Positions 8,305 through 15,729 of a DNA stretch of 33,688 bases are shown here, piece after piece. Origin of the DNA: a virus; IMG/VR virus record IMGVR_UViG_3300014499_000017, positions 1-33,688 of that record; one strand, 5' to 3'. The notes below the pieces were generated by a model, which ran no database searches, was not told the DNA's origin, and saw only the letters and a list, made by a program, of their open reading frames with translations. Each line of letters opens with the position of its first letter. Position 1 is the first letter of the stretch. The position numbers and the translations under genes were made by a program.

Positions 8305-10287
8305 ATGTCCCAGGTATCAGGCTTTTTTACAAATTCAGGACCAGGTGGTTATGTACAAACTTTAACTGGTAATAGCGGTGGACCTGTACATCCTACCGCT
8401 GGAAATATTAATATTATTACTGCTAATTCTACTCCTATATTTGCAGGTTCTGGCTCTACAGAAACGCTCGATTTTGGATTAGCTAATTTAGTTCTAGGTA
8501 GTTCTCTTCCTGCACTTACTAGTGGTACTAGCAATGTTGGTATGGGAAATGGAGTTTTTGGTGCTTTGACTTCGGGTATAGACAACGTCGGTATCGGAAC
8601 TCTTTCTAGCCAAATGATAACTTCAGGCGAAGCCAATACTTCTGTTGGATATGGTGCTGGAAGAGAAATATCAACTGGCATTAACAACACTTATGTTGGA
8701 GCCGGCGCTGGAGCTGCAACCACTATTGGATTCTCTAATTCTGCTTTCGGGACAGATGCGCTCAATAATTATACAACTGGTACTTCTAATGCAGGAAGTA
8801 ATACAGCAATTGGAGATGCATCCCTTGTTCAATTATCCATAGGAACTCTTAACACAGCTCTAGGCGCTTCATCTGGAGATCACTTGTTAACGGGTACCCA
8901 TAATATACTTATTGGATATAATGCCGCTAATACATATACCACATCAGAATCTTCAAATATTATCATTGGAAATTTTGGAGTTGTTAGCGAATCTAATGTA
9001 GTTCGCATAGGTACTAGTGGTACAGGTGCAGGACAACAAAGCACTTGTTATATAGCTGGTATAGATGGTGTGAATGTTGGATCAACAGCACAAGTTGTTA
9101 CAGAAGTATCAGGTCAATTGGGAAGTGCCGTAATAACTGCTGGAAGTGGAATTACTATCACTCCTGGAGCAAATACGATTACTATTACCGCATCAGGAGG
9201 TAGTGGAATTACAACTATTGATGGAGATTCCGGTTCAGCTACTGGAAGTACTATTACTTTTAATGCTAATACAAATGCGGGAGCAACAGTTAAATTTGCA
9301 GCATCTGGTTCTACTGTAGATCTTGATGTAACCGATGCTAATTTCAATACTTTTTTTGGACTCAATGCAGGCAAATCTGGAAATAGCACCAATCAATCTT
9401 CCGCATTTGGTAATGCTTCCTTATCATCTATTACAAGTGGAAATTACAACACAGCTCTAGGACAAAATAATTTATTTACCCTTACTACAGGTATAGGGAA
9501 TGTAGGCGTTGGTACTGATTGTTTATATACATTATTGGGTGGCAACCATAATATAGGCATTGGATTATTAAATTTATTTAATCTTGCTGGTGGATCAGGA
9601 AATGTATGTATTGGTTATCAATCTGGAGTAAATTATACTGCTTCAGAATCATATAATATTTTAATTGGCGATGACGTTGATGGTACTGTTGGCGAATCAC
9701 ATGTTCTTCGTATTGGTAAATCTACTGGTAGCGGAACAAGCCAATTGAATAAAGCATTTGTGGCTGGTATTAATGGAGCCACTTCAACCGGAACTGCTGT
9801 AGTTATCAATTCCTCTGATCAATTGACTGCAGGTGGTATTGCAACTAATACATCCCAGCCGGCATTCCAAGCGTATGCGTCTACATCATCTACTAATTCT
9901 ACTGGCGATGGAACTGTCGTTATCATACCATTTGATACAATAGTGTTTGATCAAAATGGTAATTTTAACACAAGTACACACACATTTACGGCGCCGGTTA
10001 CTGGTCGTTATATGTTTAACGTAGCTATTCTTTATACTGGAATTACTACACAAACCACTACTCAGATTGTAGTTGTGACCACTGGAAATAGTTTTAATTT
10101 AGCGTATCAATCTGGAGCTGGAACAGTGGCCGCTGGTGGATTCTTGGGTGGAAATGGAGCGGTTTTTGCTCATATGACCTCAGGAGACACAGCTTATTTT
10201 ACCGCTTCCGCAACTGGCGGACCAAAAACCGCTGGTATTGATGGTGGTCAAACATTTGTATATTGTGGCGGTTATTTAGTTAGTTAA
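8305..10287 (+). CDS. Long tail fibre with head-repeat shaft and C1q-like tip
   Basis: A 660-residue protein with TAGGAG upstream. Residues 17-40 (YVQTLTGNSGGPVHPTAGNI) share the TLTGNSGG module with the fibre at 10301. Residues about 75-225 and 345-480 are repeats of the type seen in trimeric YadA-like heads (SNVGMGNGVFGALTSGIDNV; NTSVGYGAGREISTGINNTY; NTALGQNNLFTLTTGIGNVG), each pair ending in a NILIG/VLRIG stretch. The last 145 residues (FQAYASTSS..., TFTAPVTGRYMFNVAILYTG, ending YCGGYLVS) fit a C1q/TNF-like globular tip: an FxAY start, a FTAPVTGxY core, a GG near the end. The tip probably binds the receptor. The duplicated head module suggests internal duplication. Confidence 0.75.
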   Translation: MSQVSGFFTNSGPGGYVQTLTGNSGGPVHPTAGNINIITANSTPIFAGSGSTETLDFGLANLVLGSSLPALTSGTSNVGMGNGVFGALTSGIDNVGIGTLSSQMITSGEANTSVGYGAGREISTGINNTYVGAGAGAATTIGFSNSAFGTDALNNYTTGTSNAGSNTAIGDASLVQLSIGTLNTALGASSGDHLLTGTHNILIGYNAANTYTTSESSNIIIGNFGVVSESNVVRIGTSGTGAGQQSTCYIAGIDGVNVGSTAQVVTEVSGQLGSAVITAGSGITITPGANTITITASGGSGITTIDGDSGSATGSTITFNANTNAGATVKFAASGSTVDLDVTDANFNTFFGLNAGKSGNSTNQSSAFGNASLSSITSGNYNTALGQNNLFTLTTGIGNVGVGTDCLYTLLGGNHNIGIGLLNLFNLAGGSGNVCIGYQSGVNYTASESYNILIGDDVDGTVGESHVLRIGKSTGSGTSQLNKAFVAGINGATSTGTAVVINSSDQLTAGGIATNTSQPAFQAYASTSSTNSTGDGTVVIIPFDTIVFDQNGNFNTSTHTFTAPVTGRYMFNVAILYTGITTQTTTQIVVVTTGNSFNLAYQSGAGTVAAGGFLGGNGAVFAHMTSGDTAYFTASATGGPKTAGIDGGQTFVYCGGYLVS

Positions 10288-10300
10288 TTAAGGAGATGTG

Positions 10301-11752
10301 ATGGCTGCTCAAAATAATTTAACTTTAAATGGGCTTCAAGCATTACCTTTTGCTGAAGTTCCCGCGCAATTATATCTTCAGCGAGTAGATCCGACATCTG
10401 CTAATTATTCCACCAGACCATACAAGAACTTCCAACTTGGTGCATTTTGGTTGAACACTGTTAATCAGAATTTATGGTATCTAGCAAATATTACTACCGG
10501 CCCGCATGTTCAGGGAAACTGGGTACAGATTTCTGGAGCTACAGCAATTTTAGAGACTCTTACTGGTAATTCTGGAGGAGTGGTTTTTCCCTCTGGGAAT
10601 AATATAAATGTTATTGGCGATGGAACTACTATAGCTATTACAGGAACTCCGTCTATACATACACTCAGTGCATCTGTTACTGGTGGTTTGAATGGACAAC
10701 TTTTAATCGGTAATACTGCCGGTTCCCCAATCTGGGCTAATTTAACTGCCGGATCTGGAATATCCATAACTAACGGTGCAAATTCTATTATTATCACAAA
10801 TACAGGAGGAGGTGGTGGTGGTGGAATTACATTTGAGGCTAATGATGCAACAACTGCTGCAGAATCTGGCGGTGTATTACAAATAGTAGGTAATTCTAAT
10901 ATTTTAACTACTGCTGCTACTAACGTGATGACTATTAATTTAATAAATAGTCCAAGCGTATCGGGATCGCTAACGGCTGGAACATCAGTTAATGCGGGCA
11001 CTTCTGTGAATGCTACAGGTGGCGTAACTGCTGGAACATTTGTCAGTTCTGGAACTTCAATTACTGCAGGTACTTCTATAACAGCTACAACTGGACTTAC
11101 AGTTAGTTCTTTGGGTGCTGGAGTAGTTCAAACCAACGGTAGTGGAGTATTTTCATCATCGGAAGGCACAGATGGCCAGGTATTAATATCTAGTTCTGCT
11201 GGAGCACCTGCGTGGCATACGCTTACTGCTGGATCAGGGATAGCGATTGCCAATGGGCATAATAGTATCTCAATATCAACAACGGGTGCAGGAGCTGGGA
11301 ATTATTTCCAAGCTTATCAACCTAGTTCACAGACTATAACTCAGAGTACTCAATATTTTATTGGTACATCATCTGCTTTAACTGTGAATTTTGATACTAC
11401 TGGCAACTTTTATGCTGGTAGTGGAAGTGGAGCGCCGGCTTCTTTTGCCGCGCCAATAACCGGTGTGTATTTTTTCACATTTATAGGTGAATTTAATACA
11501 GCCGTAACTAGAATGATAATGGATATAGTTGTAACTGGTACCAGCGCTGCTGATTATAACATACAACAAGGAAGCTTTGGTTCCACTAACTTAACTGTTG
11601 GCTCTATTACATTGTCTCAATTTGTGCCAATGACAGCGGGTGACGTTGCTAAATTTGGAGTTACTGTGACTGTTGTGAGTGGAAGTCCTTCGGTTCTTGG
11701 AACCTTGGGTGATGGATTAATTAGAACTAGTATAAGTGGTTTCTTATTATAG
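10301..11752 (+). CDS. Tail fibre with C1q-like tip
   Basis: A 483-residue protein. AAGGAG seven bases before ATG 10301 decides against the GTG at 10298. Residues about 20-75 (PAQLYLQRVDPTSANYSTRP, then FQLGAFWLNTVNQNLWYLAN) form an anchor domain like that in the fibre at 6364. ETLTGNSGGVVFPSGNNINV repeats the linker of the fibre at 8305. Two copies of LTAGSGI.I.NG.NSI.I and a run of AGTSVNAGTSVNATGGVTAG make the shaft. The final 150 residues begin YFQAYQPSS and contain FAAPITGVYFFTFIGEF, a C1q-like tip. Last gene of the cluster; a palindromic terminator follows. Likely a receptor-binding fibre. Confidence 0.75.
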   Translation: MAAQNNLTLNGLQALPFAEVPAQLYLQRVDPTSANYSTRPYKNFQLGAFWLNTVNQNLWYLANITTGPHVQGNWVQISGATAILETLTGNSGGVVFPSGNNINVIGDGTTIAITGTPSIHTLSASVTGGLNGQLLIGNTAGSPIWANLTAGSGISITNGANSIIITNTGGGGGGGITFEANDATTAAESGGVLQIVGNSNILTTAATNVMTINLINSPSVSGSLTAGTSVNAGTSVNATGGVTAGTFVSSGTSITAGTSITATTGLTVSSLGAGVVQTNGSGVFSSSEGTDGQVLISSSAGAPAWHTLTAGSGIAIANGHNSISISTTGAGAGNYFQAYQPSSQTITQSTQYFIGTSSALTVNFDTTGNFYAGSGSGAPASFAAPITGVYFFTFIGEFNTAVTRMIMDIVVTGTSAADYNIQQGSFGSTNLTVGSITLSQFVPMTAGDVAKFGVTVTVVSGSPSVLGTLGDGLIRTSISGFLL

Positions 11753-11796
11753 AAATTACTATAAAATATATAGTAACTCTTATGCTTTATTTAAAG

Positions 11797-11828
11797 CAAT
11801 AACCCCGAAGAATTCTTCGGGGTTATTG
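11797..11828. terminator. Bidirectional terminator, 32-bp perfect palindrome
   Basis: AATAACCCCGAAGAA is followed directly by its complement, extended by one C-G pair. The GC-rich core (ACCCCGAAGA) is flanked by A/T-rich arms, so both strands give a hairpin with a U-containing tail. It separates the convergent fibre and early operons. A smaller 8-bp inverted repeat (TTACTATA/TATAGTAA, 11756-11776) lies just upstream. Confidence 0.85.
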
Positions 11829-11901
11829 TTAACATGGAAACCATACCGAATCCATATTAATAAGGAGATTGTATTCCCTATAGAAATATTATAAAAGAAG
11901 A

Positions 11902-12195
11902 TTAATTTTCTTCTATTAAGGGACTTTCTTTCTTTTTTTGTTGTAGATCTACGAAAATATCTAAACATATTCCCATAAAACCACTATCTGCGATAAATTC
12001 ATAATTAAACACCTGTTCAAAAAAGGCGCCTAAGCGTTCCCATTTTGGATGTTCTGTATCCTGACTCAATTGAATAAAAAACTGATATTCCTGTCGATCT
12101 TTATCTACAATTATTTTATATATAGTTGCAAATGGATGTTTATCTAATGAAGTCGGTGGACAATATTGTTCAAGAATTTTATTCACGGGCTTCAT
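11902..12195 (-). CDS. Hypothetical protein of the leftward operon
   Basis: A 97-residue protein, last gene of the leftward operon. The start at 12195 is preceded by AAAGGTAGTAAGTAAT. The sequence alternates helical and strand segments (FATIYKIIVDKDRQEYQFFI; HPKWERLGAFFEQVFNYEFI) and ends with a charged, Lys/Glu-rich tail. It has neither signal peptide nor TM segment. A shorter frame overlapping its 3' end at 11780-11968 is a shadow. Function unknown. Confidence 0.65.
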   Translation of the reverse strand: MKPVNKILEQYCPPTSLDKHPFATIYKIIVDKDRQEYQFFIQLSQDTEHPKWERLGAFFEQVFNYEFIADSGFMGICLDIFVDLQQKKKESPLIEEN

Positions 12196-12225
12196 ATTAC
12201 TTACTACCTTTAATCATAGTTTTCC

Positions 12226-12432
12226 TTATGGTAAATCTAAGTAAATCTTTTTAATATTAGAAATTTCTTTAGTAAATTCACCTGTCGCTTGTAATATTTC
12301 TAATAGAGTTTCAGCTTTTTCGATTGCTTTACCTTTTTCAGCCAATAGCGCTTCTATGTGTGCAATATCAGCCCTAGATGCAACACAATTATTTACTAAC
12401 AATCCTAGAATTAAATACTTACTTAGATTCAT
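12226..12432 (-). CDS. Small secreted protein
   Basis: A 68-residue protein with AAGGAAAATT before the ATG at 12432. Residues 1-19 (MNLSKYLILGLLVNNCVAS) form a Sec signal peptide with VAS as a cleavage site. The remaining 49 residues are a highly charged helix (AHIEALLAEKGKAIEKAETL, then LEILQATGEFTKEISNIKKI). It is one of two adjacent small exported proteins in the leftward operon. A periplasmic helical peptide may act at the envelope, for example in exclusion or lysis control; that is a guess. Confidence 0.65.
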   Translation of the reverse strand: MNLSKYLILGLLVNNCVASRADIAHIEALLAEKGKAIEKAETLLEILQATGEFTKEISNIKKIYLDLP

Positions 12433-12444
12433 AATTTTCCTTAC

Positions 12445-12675
12445 TTATTTTTGTGATTCATAATAACTAGCGATTGTATTATCAATTGCTATATCAACAC
12501 GATCAGCATATGATGGATCGATAGATACGGACCAACTTCCTGTGTCTGCATCTCTATCATAAGAAGCACCACCTATATTAAATCCTGATAAGTTGCCATC
12601 AGAATCTGTTCTATCCATACACATGACTGCTGATGTGGATAAAAGTACTATTGAAAAAAACATTAAACGGTTCAT
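12445..12675 (-). CDS. Small secreted protein
   Basis: A 76-residue protein with GGAGTTTTT before the ATG at 12675. Residues 1-19 (MNRLMFFSIVLLSTSAVMC) are a signal peptide. The mature part begins MDRTDSDGN and is acidic, with DxDxDxGxW-like spacing (YDRDADTGSWSVSIDPSYAD), and ends in a short helix. The MCM junction is shared with the exported protein at 22867, suggesting a common secretion signal. Only 12 bases separate it from the next gene. Function unknown. Confidence 0.65.
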   Translation of the reverse strand: MNRLMFFSIVLLSTSAVMCMDRTDSDGNLSGFNIGGASYDRDADTGSWSVSIDPSYADRVDIAIDNTIASYYESQK

Positions 12676-12727
12676 AAAAACTCCAGCGAGTTTAAAGGGT
12701 TAATAAATTCTGCGTATAAGCTTCATA

Positions 12728-13477
12728 CTATTTACTACCTTTTGTATGTTTCATTTTTTGTATTTGTTTTAGTGAGTGTTCAAATATGCTTCTTCTCATA
12801 CCTTCCAACCCATCTATCTTTAATGCTTTTATAACTCTTTCATAGATATCTGGATGCCCATCTAATTCATTTTCTAATACATCGCATTGATCTTTTGATA
12901 TTAATTCTGGAGATTCTTCTTTTGTGCTGGGACTTAAAACCGGCATTTTATGAAATGTATTTCTAGTTTCAGCAGCAGCCATTTCTCCATCATCGTCCTC
13001 ATCTCCAGTTACTACACCTATTAGACTGGCATAGGCCATTCTTTTTATGTAGGTAGTATAACTACTGATGGTCTGTATATCATTTTTAGTCGGAGCTATA
13101 CGCATCTTTGATTCAATATATTGTCCAGACACGTGTAATAATATTGTATATAACGTACTGGAATCATCATCAAGATGTACGATATTTTGAATTACACATA
13201 ATCCATTTGCTGTTAATGCAGGTCTTGATGCCTGAACTATTGCCATTAAATCAGCATATCTGCTCTTAAAAAAAGGATTTGTGCGATTTAAGTTGGCTAC
13301 TTCCATAACTGATTGAGCTTTAGTTAAAGCAACAGCCAATTCTTTTATATCCATAGATCTGTTGGAAGCAACTTGATGCTTTTCAGAGACCTTTAATTTT
13401 GACTCAAGTTCAACGATTTTGTCTTGGTAAGGCTTGGTTATCGCCTCTATGATTTTCGATAATTCTAGGTGATCCAT
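12728..13477 (-). CDS. erf: ERF-family single-strand annealing recombinase
   Basis: A 249-residue protein. I place the start at 13477 (CAGGATAAAT upstream) rather than at 13510, which has no ribosome binding site. ERF-family landmarks are NPFFKSRYADLMAIVQ (68-83), ALTANGLCVIQNI (87-99), and the Q/TY block followed by ASLIGVVTGDEDDDGEMA (150-167). The N-terminal 40 residues are a coiled coil. The C-terminal part (about 175-249) is variable and Lys-ended, as in the family. Such proteins anneal complementary strands and circularise or recombine phage DNA, here probably together with RusA encoded on the other arm. It is the main recognisable gene of the leftward, presumably early, operon. Confidence 0.85.
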   Translation of the reverse strand: MDHLELSKIIEAITKPYQDKIVELESKLKVSEKHQVASNRSMDIKELAVALTKAQSVMEVANLNRTNPFFKSRYADLMAIVQASRPALTANGLCVIQNIVHLDDDSSTLYTILLHVSGQYIESKMRIAPTKNDIQTISSYTTYIKRMAYASLIGVVTGDEDDDGEMAAAETRNTFHKMPVLSPSTKEESPELISKDQCDVLENELDGHPDIYERVIKALKIDGLEGMRRSIFEHSLKQIQKMKHTKGSK

Positions 13478-13521
13478 ATTTATCCTGGTATGAGGTATAA
13501 GTGTAAACAAATATTTAGTAA

Positions 13522-13773
13522 TTATTTCTTGGAAGATATTTCTATTTCGTAAACATCTTCGAGCGAATTAAATAAATCATTTAACATTGGATTTTGCAAT
13601 CTAATTATATTTTCAGCGCCTTTAAGTTCATCCACCCATAAAGTTGCCATTTTGATACGGATTGCTTCTAATTTTAATTGTAGGCTTTTTGATTCTTTGC
13701 CTAATTCAGTCATTATCTCAAGCTTGGTATTAATTTGAGATTCTAGTTTGTTTGCTAATTCTTTTATTGTCAT
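13522..13773 (-). CDS. Small coiled-coil protein upstream of ERF
   Basis: An 83-residue protein with AAGGAG before the ATG at 13773. It is mostly helical with heptad-like spacing (LANKLESQINTKLEIMTELG; KSLQLKLEAIRIKMATLWVD) and an acidic end. It has no Cys, signal or TM segment. Its leader is an exact copy of the one before the next upstream gene, and both proteins are about 85-90 residues and helical, so they may have arisen by duplication. Possibly an accessory factor for the recombinase. No family recognised. Confidence 0.65.
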   Translation of the reverse strand: MTIKELANKLESQINTKLEIMTELGKESKSLQLKLEAIRIKMATLWVDELKGAENIIRLQNPMLNDLFNSLEDVYEIEISSKK

Positions 13774-13795
13774 AAAACTCCTTACTGTTTTATAT
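13771..13795 (-). repeat. 25-bp duplicated leader with ribosome binding site, copy 1
   Basis: The 25 bases up to and including the start codon are identical to 14079-14103. The shared unit contains ACAGTAAGGAG and TTTTATG, so two genes of one operon have the same translation signal. Confidence 0.8.
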
Positions 13796-13805
13796 TGGAA
13801 GATAT

Positions 13806-14081
13806 TTATCGTTTGAAAATATCCATTAATTCTTTGTGTGCCTCTTTACACTTGGTAAGAAGAAAAATATCTATTTTATCTTTTTCTTTAATTGCACTTA
13901 TTTGGTCTATCCATTCTTGCGACAATTCAAGAATTGATTGTTGTAGTTTGTGTTCGATTTTGTGGAATTCGCATTCTAATTCCAGTGTTTGTTCATTTAA
14001 TTGTAGAATTTTATCTACGCTTATCTTATTGCGATAATGTTCTATATATTCTTTAAATCCTGAGATGTTATCGTTATTCAT
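13806..14081 (-). CDS. Small helical protein, first gene of the leftward operon
   Basis: A 91-residue protein starting MNNDNISGFKEYIEHYRNKI. The frame is open further upstream to 14186, but only the ATG at 14081 has AAGGAG and it lies downstream of the promoter at 14122-14150. The protein is charged and helical throughout (ILQLNEQTLELECEFHKIEH, LSQEWIDQISAIKEKDKIDI). It has faint similarity in layout to the following 83-residue protein (a W-[IV]-D-[QE] segment at a like place). Being first in the early operon it may be regulatory. Function unknown. Confidence 0.6.
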   Translation of the reverse strand: MNNDNISGFKEYIEHYRNKISVDKILQLNEQTLELECEFHKIEHKLQQSILELSQEWIDQISAIKEKDKIDIFLLTKCKEAHKELMDIFKR

Positions 14082-14103
14082 AAAACTCCTTACTGTTTTA
14101 TAT
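14079..14103 (-). repeat. 25-bp duplicated leader with ribosome binding site, copy 2
   Basis: Identical to 13771-13795, ending at the start codon of the first leftward gene. Confidence 0.8.
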
Positions 14104-14121
14104 ATTATTACTATATAAGAT

Positions 14122-14150
14122 ATAATAACACATATGATTATATAAAGCAA
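14122..14150 (-). promoter_or_regulatory. Leftward early promoter
   Basis: On the minus strand TTGCTT and TATTAT are 17 bp apart, about 40 bp upstream of the first leftward gene. This is the only convincing promoter for the leftward operon. Confidence 0.6.
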
Positions 14151-14152
14151 AT

Positions 14153-14172
14153 TATCGTTGATTATTGCGATA
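14153..14172. promoter_or_regulatory. Operator candidate in the divergent control region
   Basis: TATCG and CGATA form a 20-bp interrupted inverted repeat that covers the rightward -35 box (14158-14163) and abuts the leftward -35. A protein bound here could control both promoters. The HTH protein encoded at 14223 is the obvious candidate. Confidence 0.45.
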
Positions 14173-14186
14173 GAATAGTATATCAT
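14158..14186 (+). promoter_or_regulatory. Rightward promoter for the HTH gene
   Basis: TTGATT, 17 bp, TATCAT; the start codon of the HTH gene follows 36 bp later with GGAG in front. Confidence 0.55.
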
Positions 14187-14222
14187 ATATAAAAATACTC
14201 AAAACACAGCACTGGAGCACCG

Positions 14223-14456
14223 ATGAAATATGCAAACATTCAAGAATTAATTGCCAATCAACTAGTTCTTGCAGAAGAATTAGGACTATTATTAATTAAA
14301 CACCCGAAATCTGTAGCGGCATTATCTAGAGATATTGGAGTATGCCAATTAAGTTTAAGTAAATTTTTATTGGGGGATGGAAAGCTTCAACCGTCTAGTA
14401 TTTTTAAGATAGTTAACTATCTTCAGAGAATAGAACTTGATAATAATAAGAATTAA
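14223..14456 (+). CDS. Small HTH DNA-binding regulator (Cro/C1-like)
   Basis: A 77-residue protein with GGAG five bases before the ATG. Residues about 30-50 (SVAALSRDIGVCQLSLSKFL) fit a helix-turn-helix: a small-residue helix, a G-V turn, and a recognition helix. The next helix (PSSIFKIVNYLQRIELD) matches the usual hydrophobic packing helix of lambda-repressor-like domains. It is too short for a cI-type protease domain. It is divergent from the early operon and has an inverted repeat in the shared promoter region, as for Cro-type switches. No integrase is present in the window, so a lytic timing role is more likely than lysogeny. Confidence 0.7.
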   Translation: MKYANIQELIANQLVLAEELGLLLIKHPKSVAALSRDIGVCQLSLSKFLLGDGKLQPSSIFKIVNYLQRIELDNNKN

Positions 14457-14518
14457 CGTAGATTATAAATAATTTTACGAAATGCGCGGAAAACTAGCAT
14501 CATTGAAACAAAGAAAAA

Positions 14519-14538
14519 ACCCGGCTTTAAAACCGGGT
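14519..14538 (-). terminator. Hairpin with U tract on the minus strand
   Basis: ACCCGG and CCGGGT form a 6-bp GC-rich stem. On the minus strand the stem is followed by TTTTTT; on the plus strand only by CAATCTTT. It therefore looks like a terminator for leftward transcription, although no leftward gene lies to its right. Confidence 0.55.
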
Positions 14539-14593
14539 CAATCTTTAAGATAATATAAATTTATAACTACATCCCACCAAAGACGTAAAATCA

Positions 14594-14667
14594 TAAAACT
14601 GCGATCAACGAGGAACATAAAAAATGAACTTAAAACTGCGATCAACGAGGAACATAAAAAATGAACT
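14594..14667 (+). repeat. Two tandem 37-bp repeats ahead of the initiator gene
   Basis: Two exact adjacent copies, unit starting TAAAACTGCGATCAACGAGG and ending ATGAACT. Each contains GAGG and an ATG about ten bases later. They could be a duplicated translation start, binding sites (iterons) for the downstream protein, or both. Bases 14457-14593 hold only the hairpin at 14519. Confidence 0.85.
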
Positions 14668-14719
14668 TAATCACTTTAAACATAAAACAACGAAAGAAGG
14701 AAGAGGTATTTCAATTTGA
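14624..14719 (+). CDS. Possible 31-codon leader peptide overlapping the initiator start
   Basis: From the ATG of the first repeat a 31-residue frame (MNLKLRSTRNIKNELNHFKH...) ends in TGA at 14717-14719, overlapping the TTG start of the next gene by two bases. The second repeat's ATG (14661) opens another 31-residue frame in a different phase, which ends at 14756 inside the next gene. Stop-start overlap suggests translational coupling, as for some plasmid rep genes. No protein homology is claimed. Confidence 0.35.
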   Translation: MNLKLRSTRNIKNELNHFKHKTTKEGRGISI

Positions 14720-15618
14720 ACATAAAACGCTGTATATCTTATACACAAAAGAATAATTCATTTCGATTAAAATGTCAAGAGAGAAAAGTAAGAGATATAA
14801 TTCCTACTATAAAGGAATTTTTAGATGATCCGGAAAAGTTTATTAGAGAGAATCTCAATAGATCTGAGATAGCTATTTTGGGTCATATGTTAGCTATGGC
14901 TAACTGTTTGAAGGATCTTTATCCAACTCAAGCTTATGTAGCAAACAAAGTTGGTATTTCTAGAGTACACGCTAATAAATCTTTTAGGACGTTACGAGAA
15001 TTTAAATTTGTAGATTATAACTATCGTCATCTGACATCATGTGAGTATAAAATTTCTAGTTATTTTGATGATCCAAAAGTTAGAGAAAAACTCAAGACAA
15101 TATTCAAAGCTTTATGGTATTTACCACTATCTTTATTAATGGCTCAGGAAGCTACTTTACAAGAACAGTTTACACAAGTTAAACAAATATATGAGGAAAA
15201 TAATAGAGAATATAACAATCGCTTTAAGATTCTTGAACATAACCTTGTTTACGGTGGGAAATTTGATAATTTTAATGTAACAACTCAGCAAATGGACTAT
15301 GAAAGGGATATCTTGGCAAGAAGCTTCGATTATGATTCGCATAATTCTCTCTCTTCTTCTTCCCATTCATTTTTGAATAAAAAATACATGCCTAGTGCTA
15401 TGGCCAAACGATTGGAAAATAAAGTTGATAACAAAGTTGTTAAGCAAGTTACGTGGGCTGTGAAGAATATTCACCCTTGTTGTGGTAGTTGTTTGGGTAA
15501 ATACTGTTGTGGTAGTTGTGAATTGAACAAGATAACTGGTCCATTGCCGCTTAGTGGGAATTTAAGGACGTGTGATAAAGTTCGTAAGTTAAGAATGGAG
15601 CTTGATGAAACTACATAA
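14716..15618 (+). CDS. Probable replication initiator / winged-helix DNA-binding protein
   Basis: About 300 residues from a TTG start at 14716, with GGAAGAGG about ten bases upstream; stops close the frame above and no ATG occurs before codon 58. Residues about 52-95 (SEIAILGHMLAMANCLKDLY, PTQAYVANKVGISRVHANKS, FRTLREFKFV) form a winged-helix of the type found in phage and plasmid replication initiators. The central part is helical. Near the C-terminus CCGSC occurs twice (255-259 and 264-268), a possible metal site, encoded by a repeated 15-base stretch. The tandem repeats just upstream would suit an origin or autoregulatory site. Replication role is inferred; a transcription regulator is the alternative. 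Confidence 0.5.
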   Translation: MNIKRCISYTQKNNSFRLKCQERKVRDIIPTIKEFLDDPEKFIRENLNRSEIAILGHMLAMANCLKDLYPTQAYVANKVGISRVHANKSFRTLREFKFVDYNYRHLTSCEYKISSYFDDPKVREKLKTIFKALWYLPLSLLMAQEATLQEQFTQVKQIYEENNREYNNRFKILEHNLVYGGKFDNFNVTTQQMDYERDILARSFDYDSHNSLSSSSHSFLNKKYMPSAMAKRLENKVDNKVVKQVTWAVKNIHPCCGSCLGKYCCGSCELNKITGPLPLSGNLRTCDKVRKLRMELDETT

Positions 15619-15729
15619 CACAAATTTTAATCCCTCGATTTTTTTAGTTTTTTTGATAGACTTCGCAACATATAAAGGAGTATTTGGAAGTTTGTAGTAA
15701 ATGTATAAATCAATTAAAAGGAAATGCAT

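Noticed and set aside
6519-11569. Minus-strand open frames across the fibre genes
   Set aside because: Pro/Val-rich shadows of Gly/Thr repeats on the coding strand, with no ribosome binding sites.
14122-14456. Lysogeny switch of a temperate phage
   Set aside because: A divergent operator and a Cro-like protein exist, but no integrase, cI-type repressor or attachment site is visible.
14594-14667. CRISPR array
   Set aside because: Only two copies, directly adjacent, with no spacers, and each contains a translation start.
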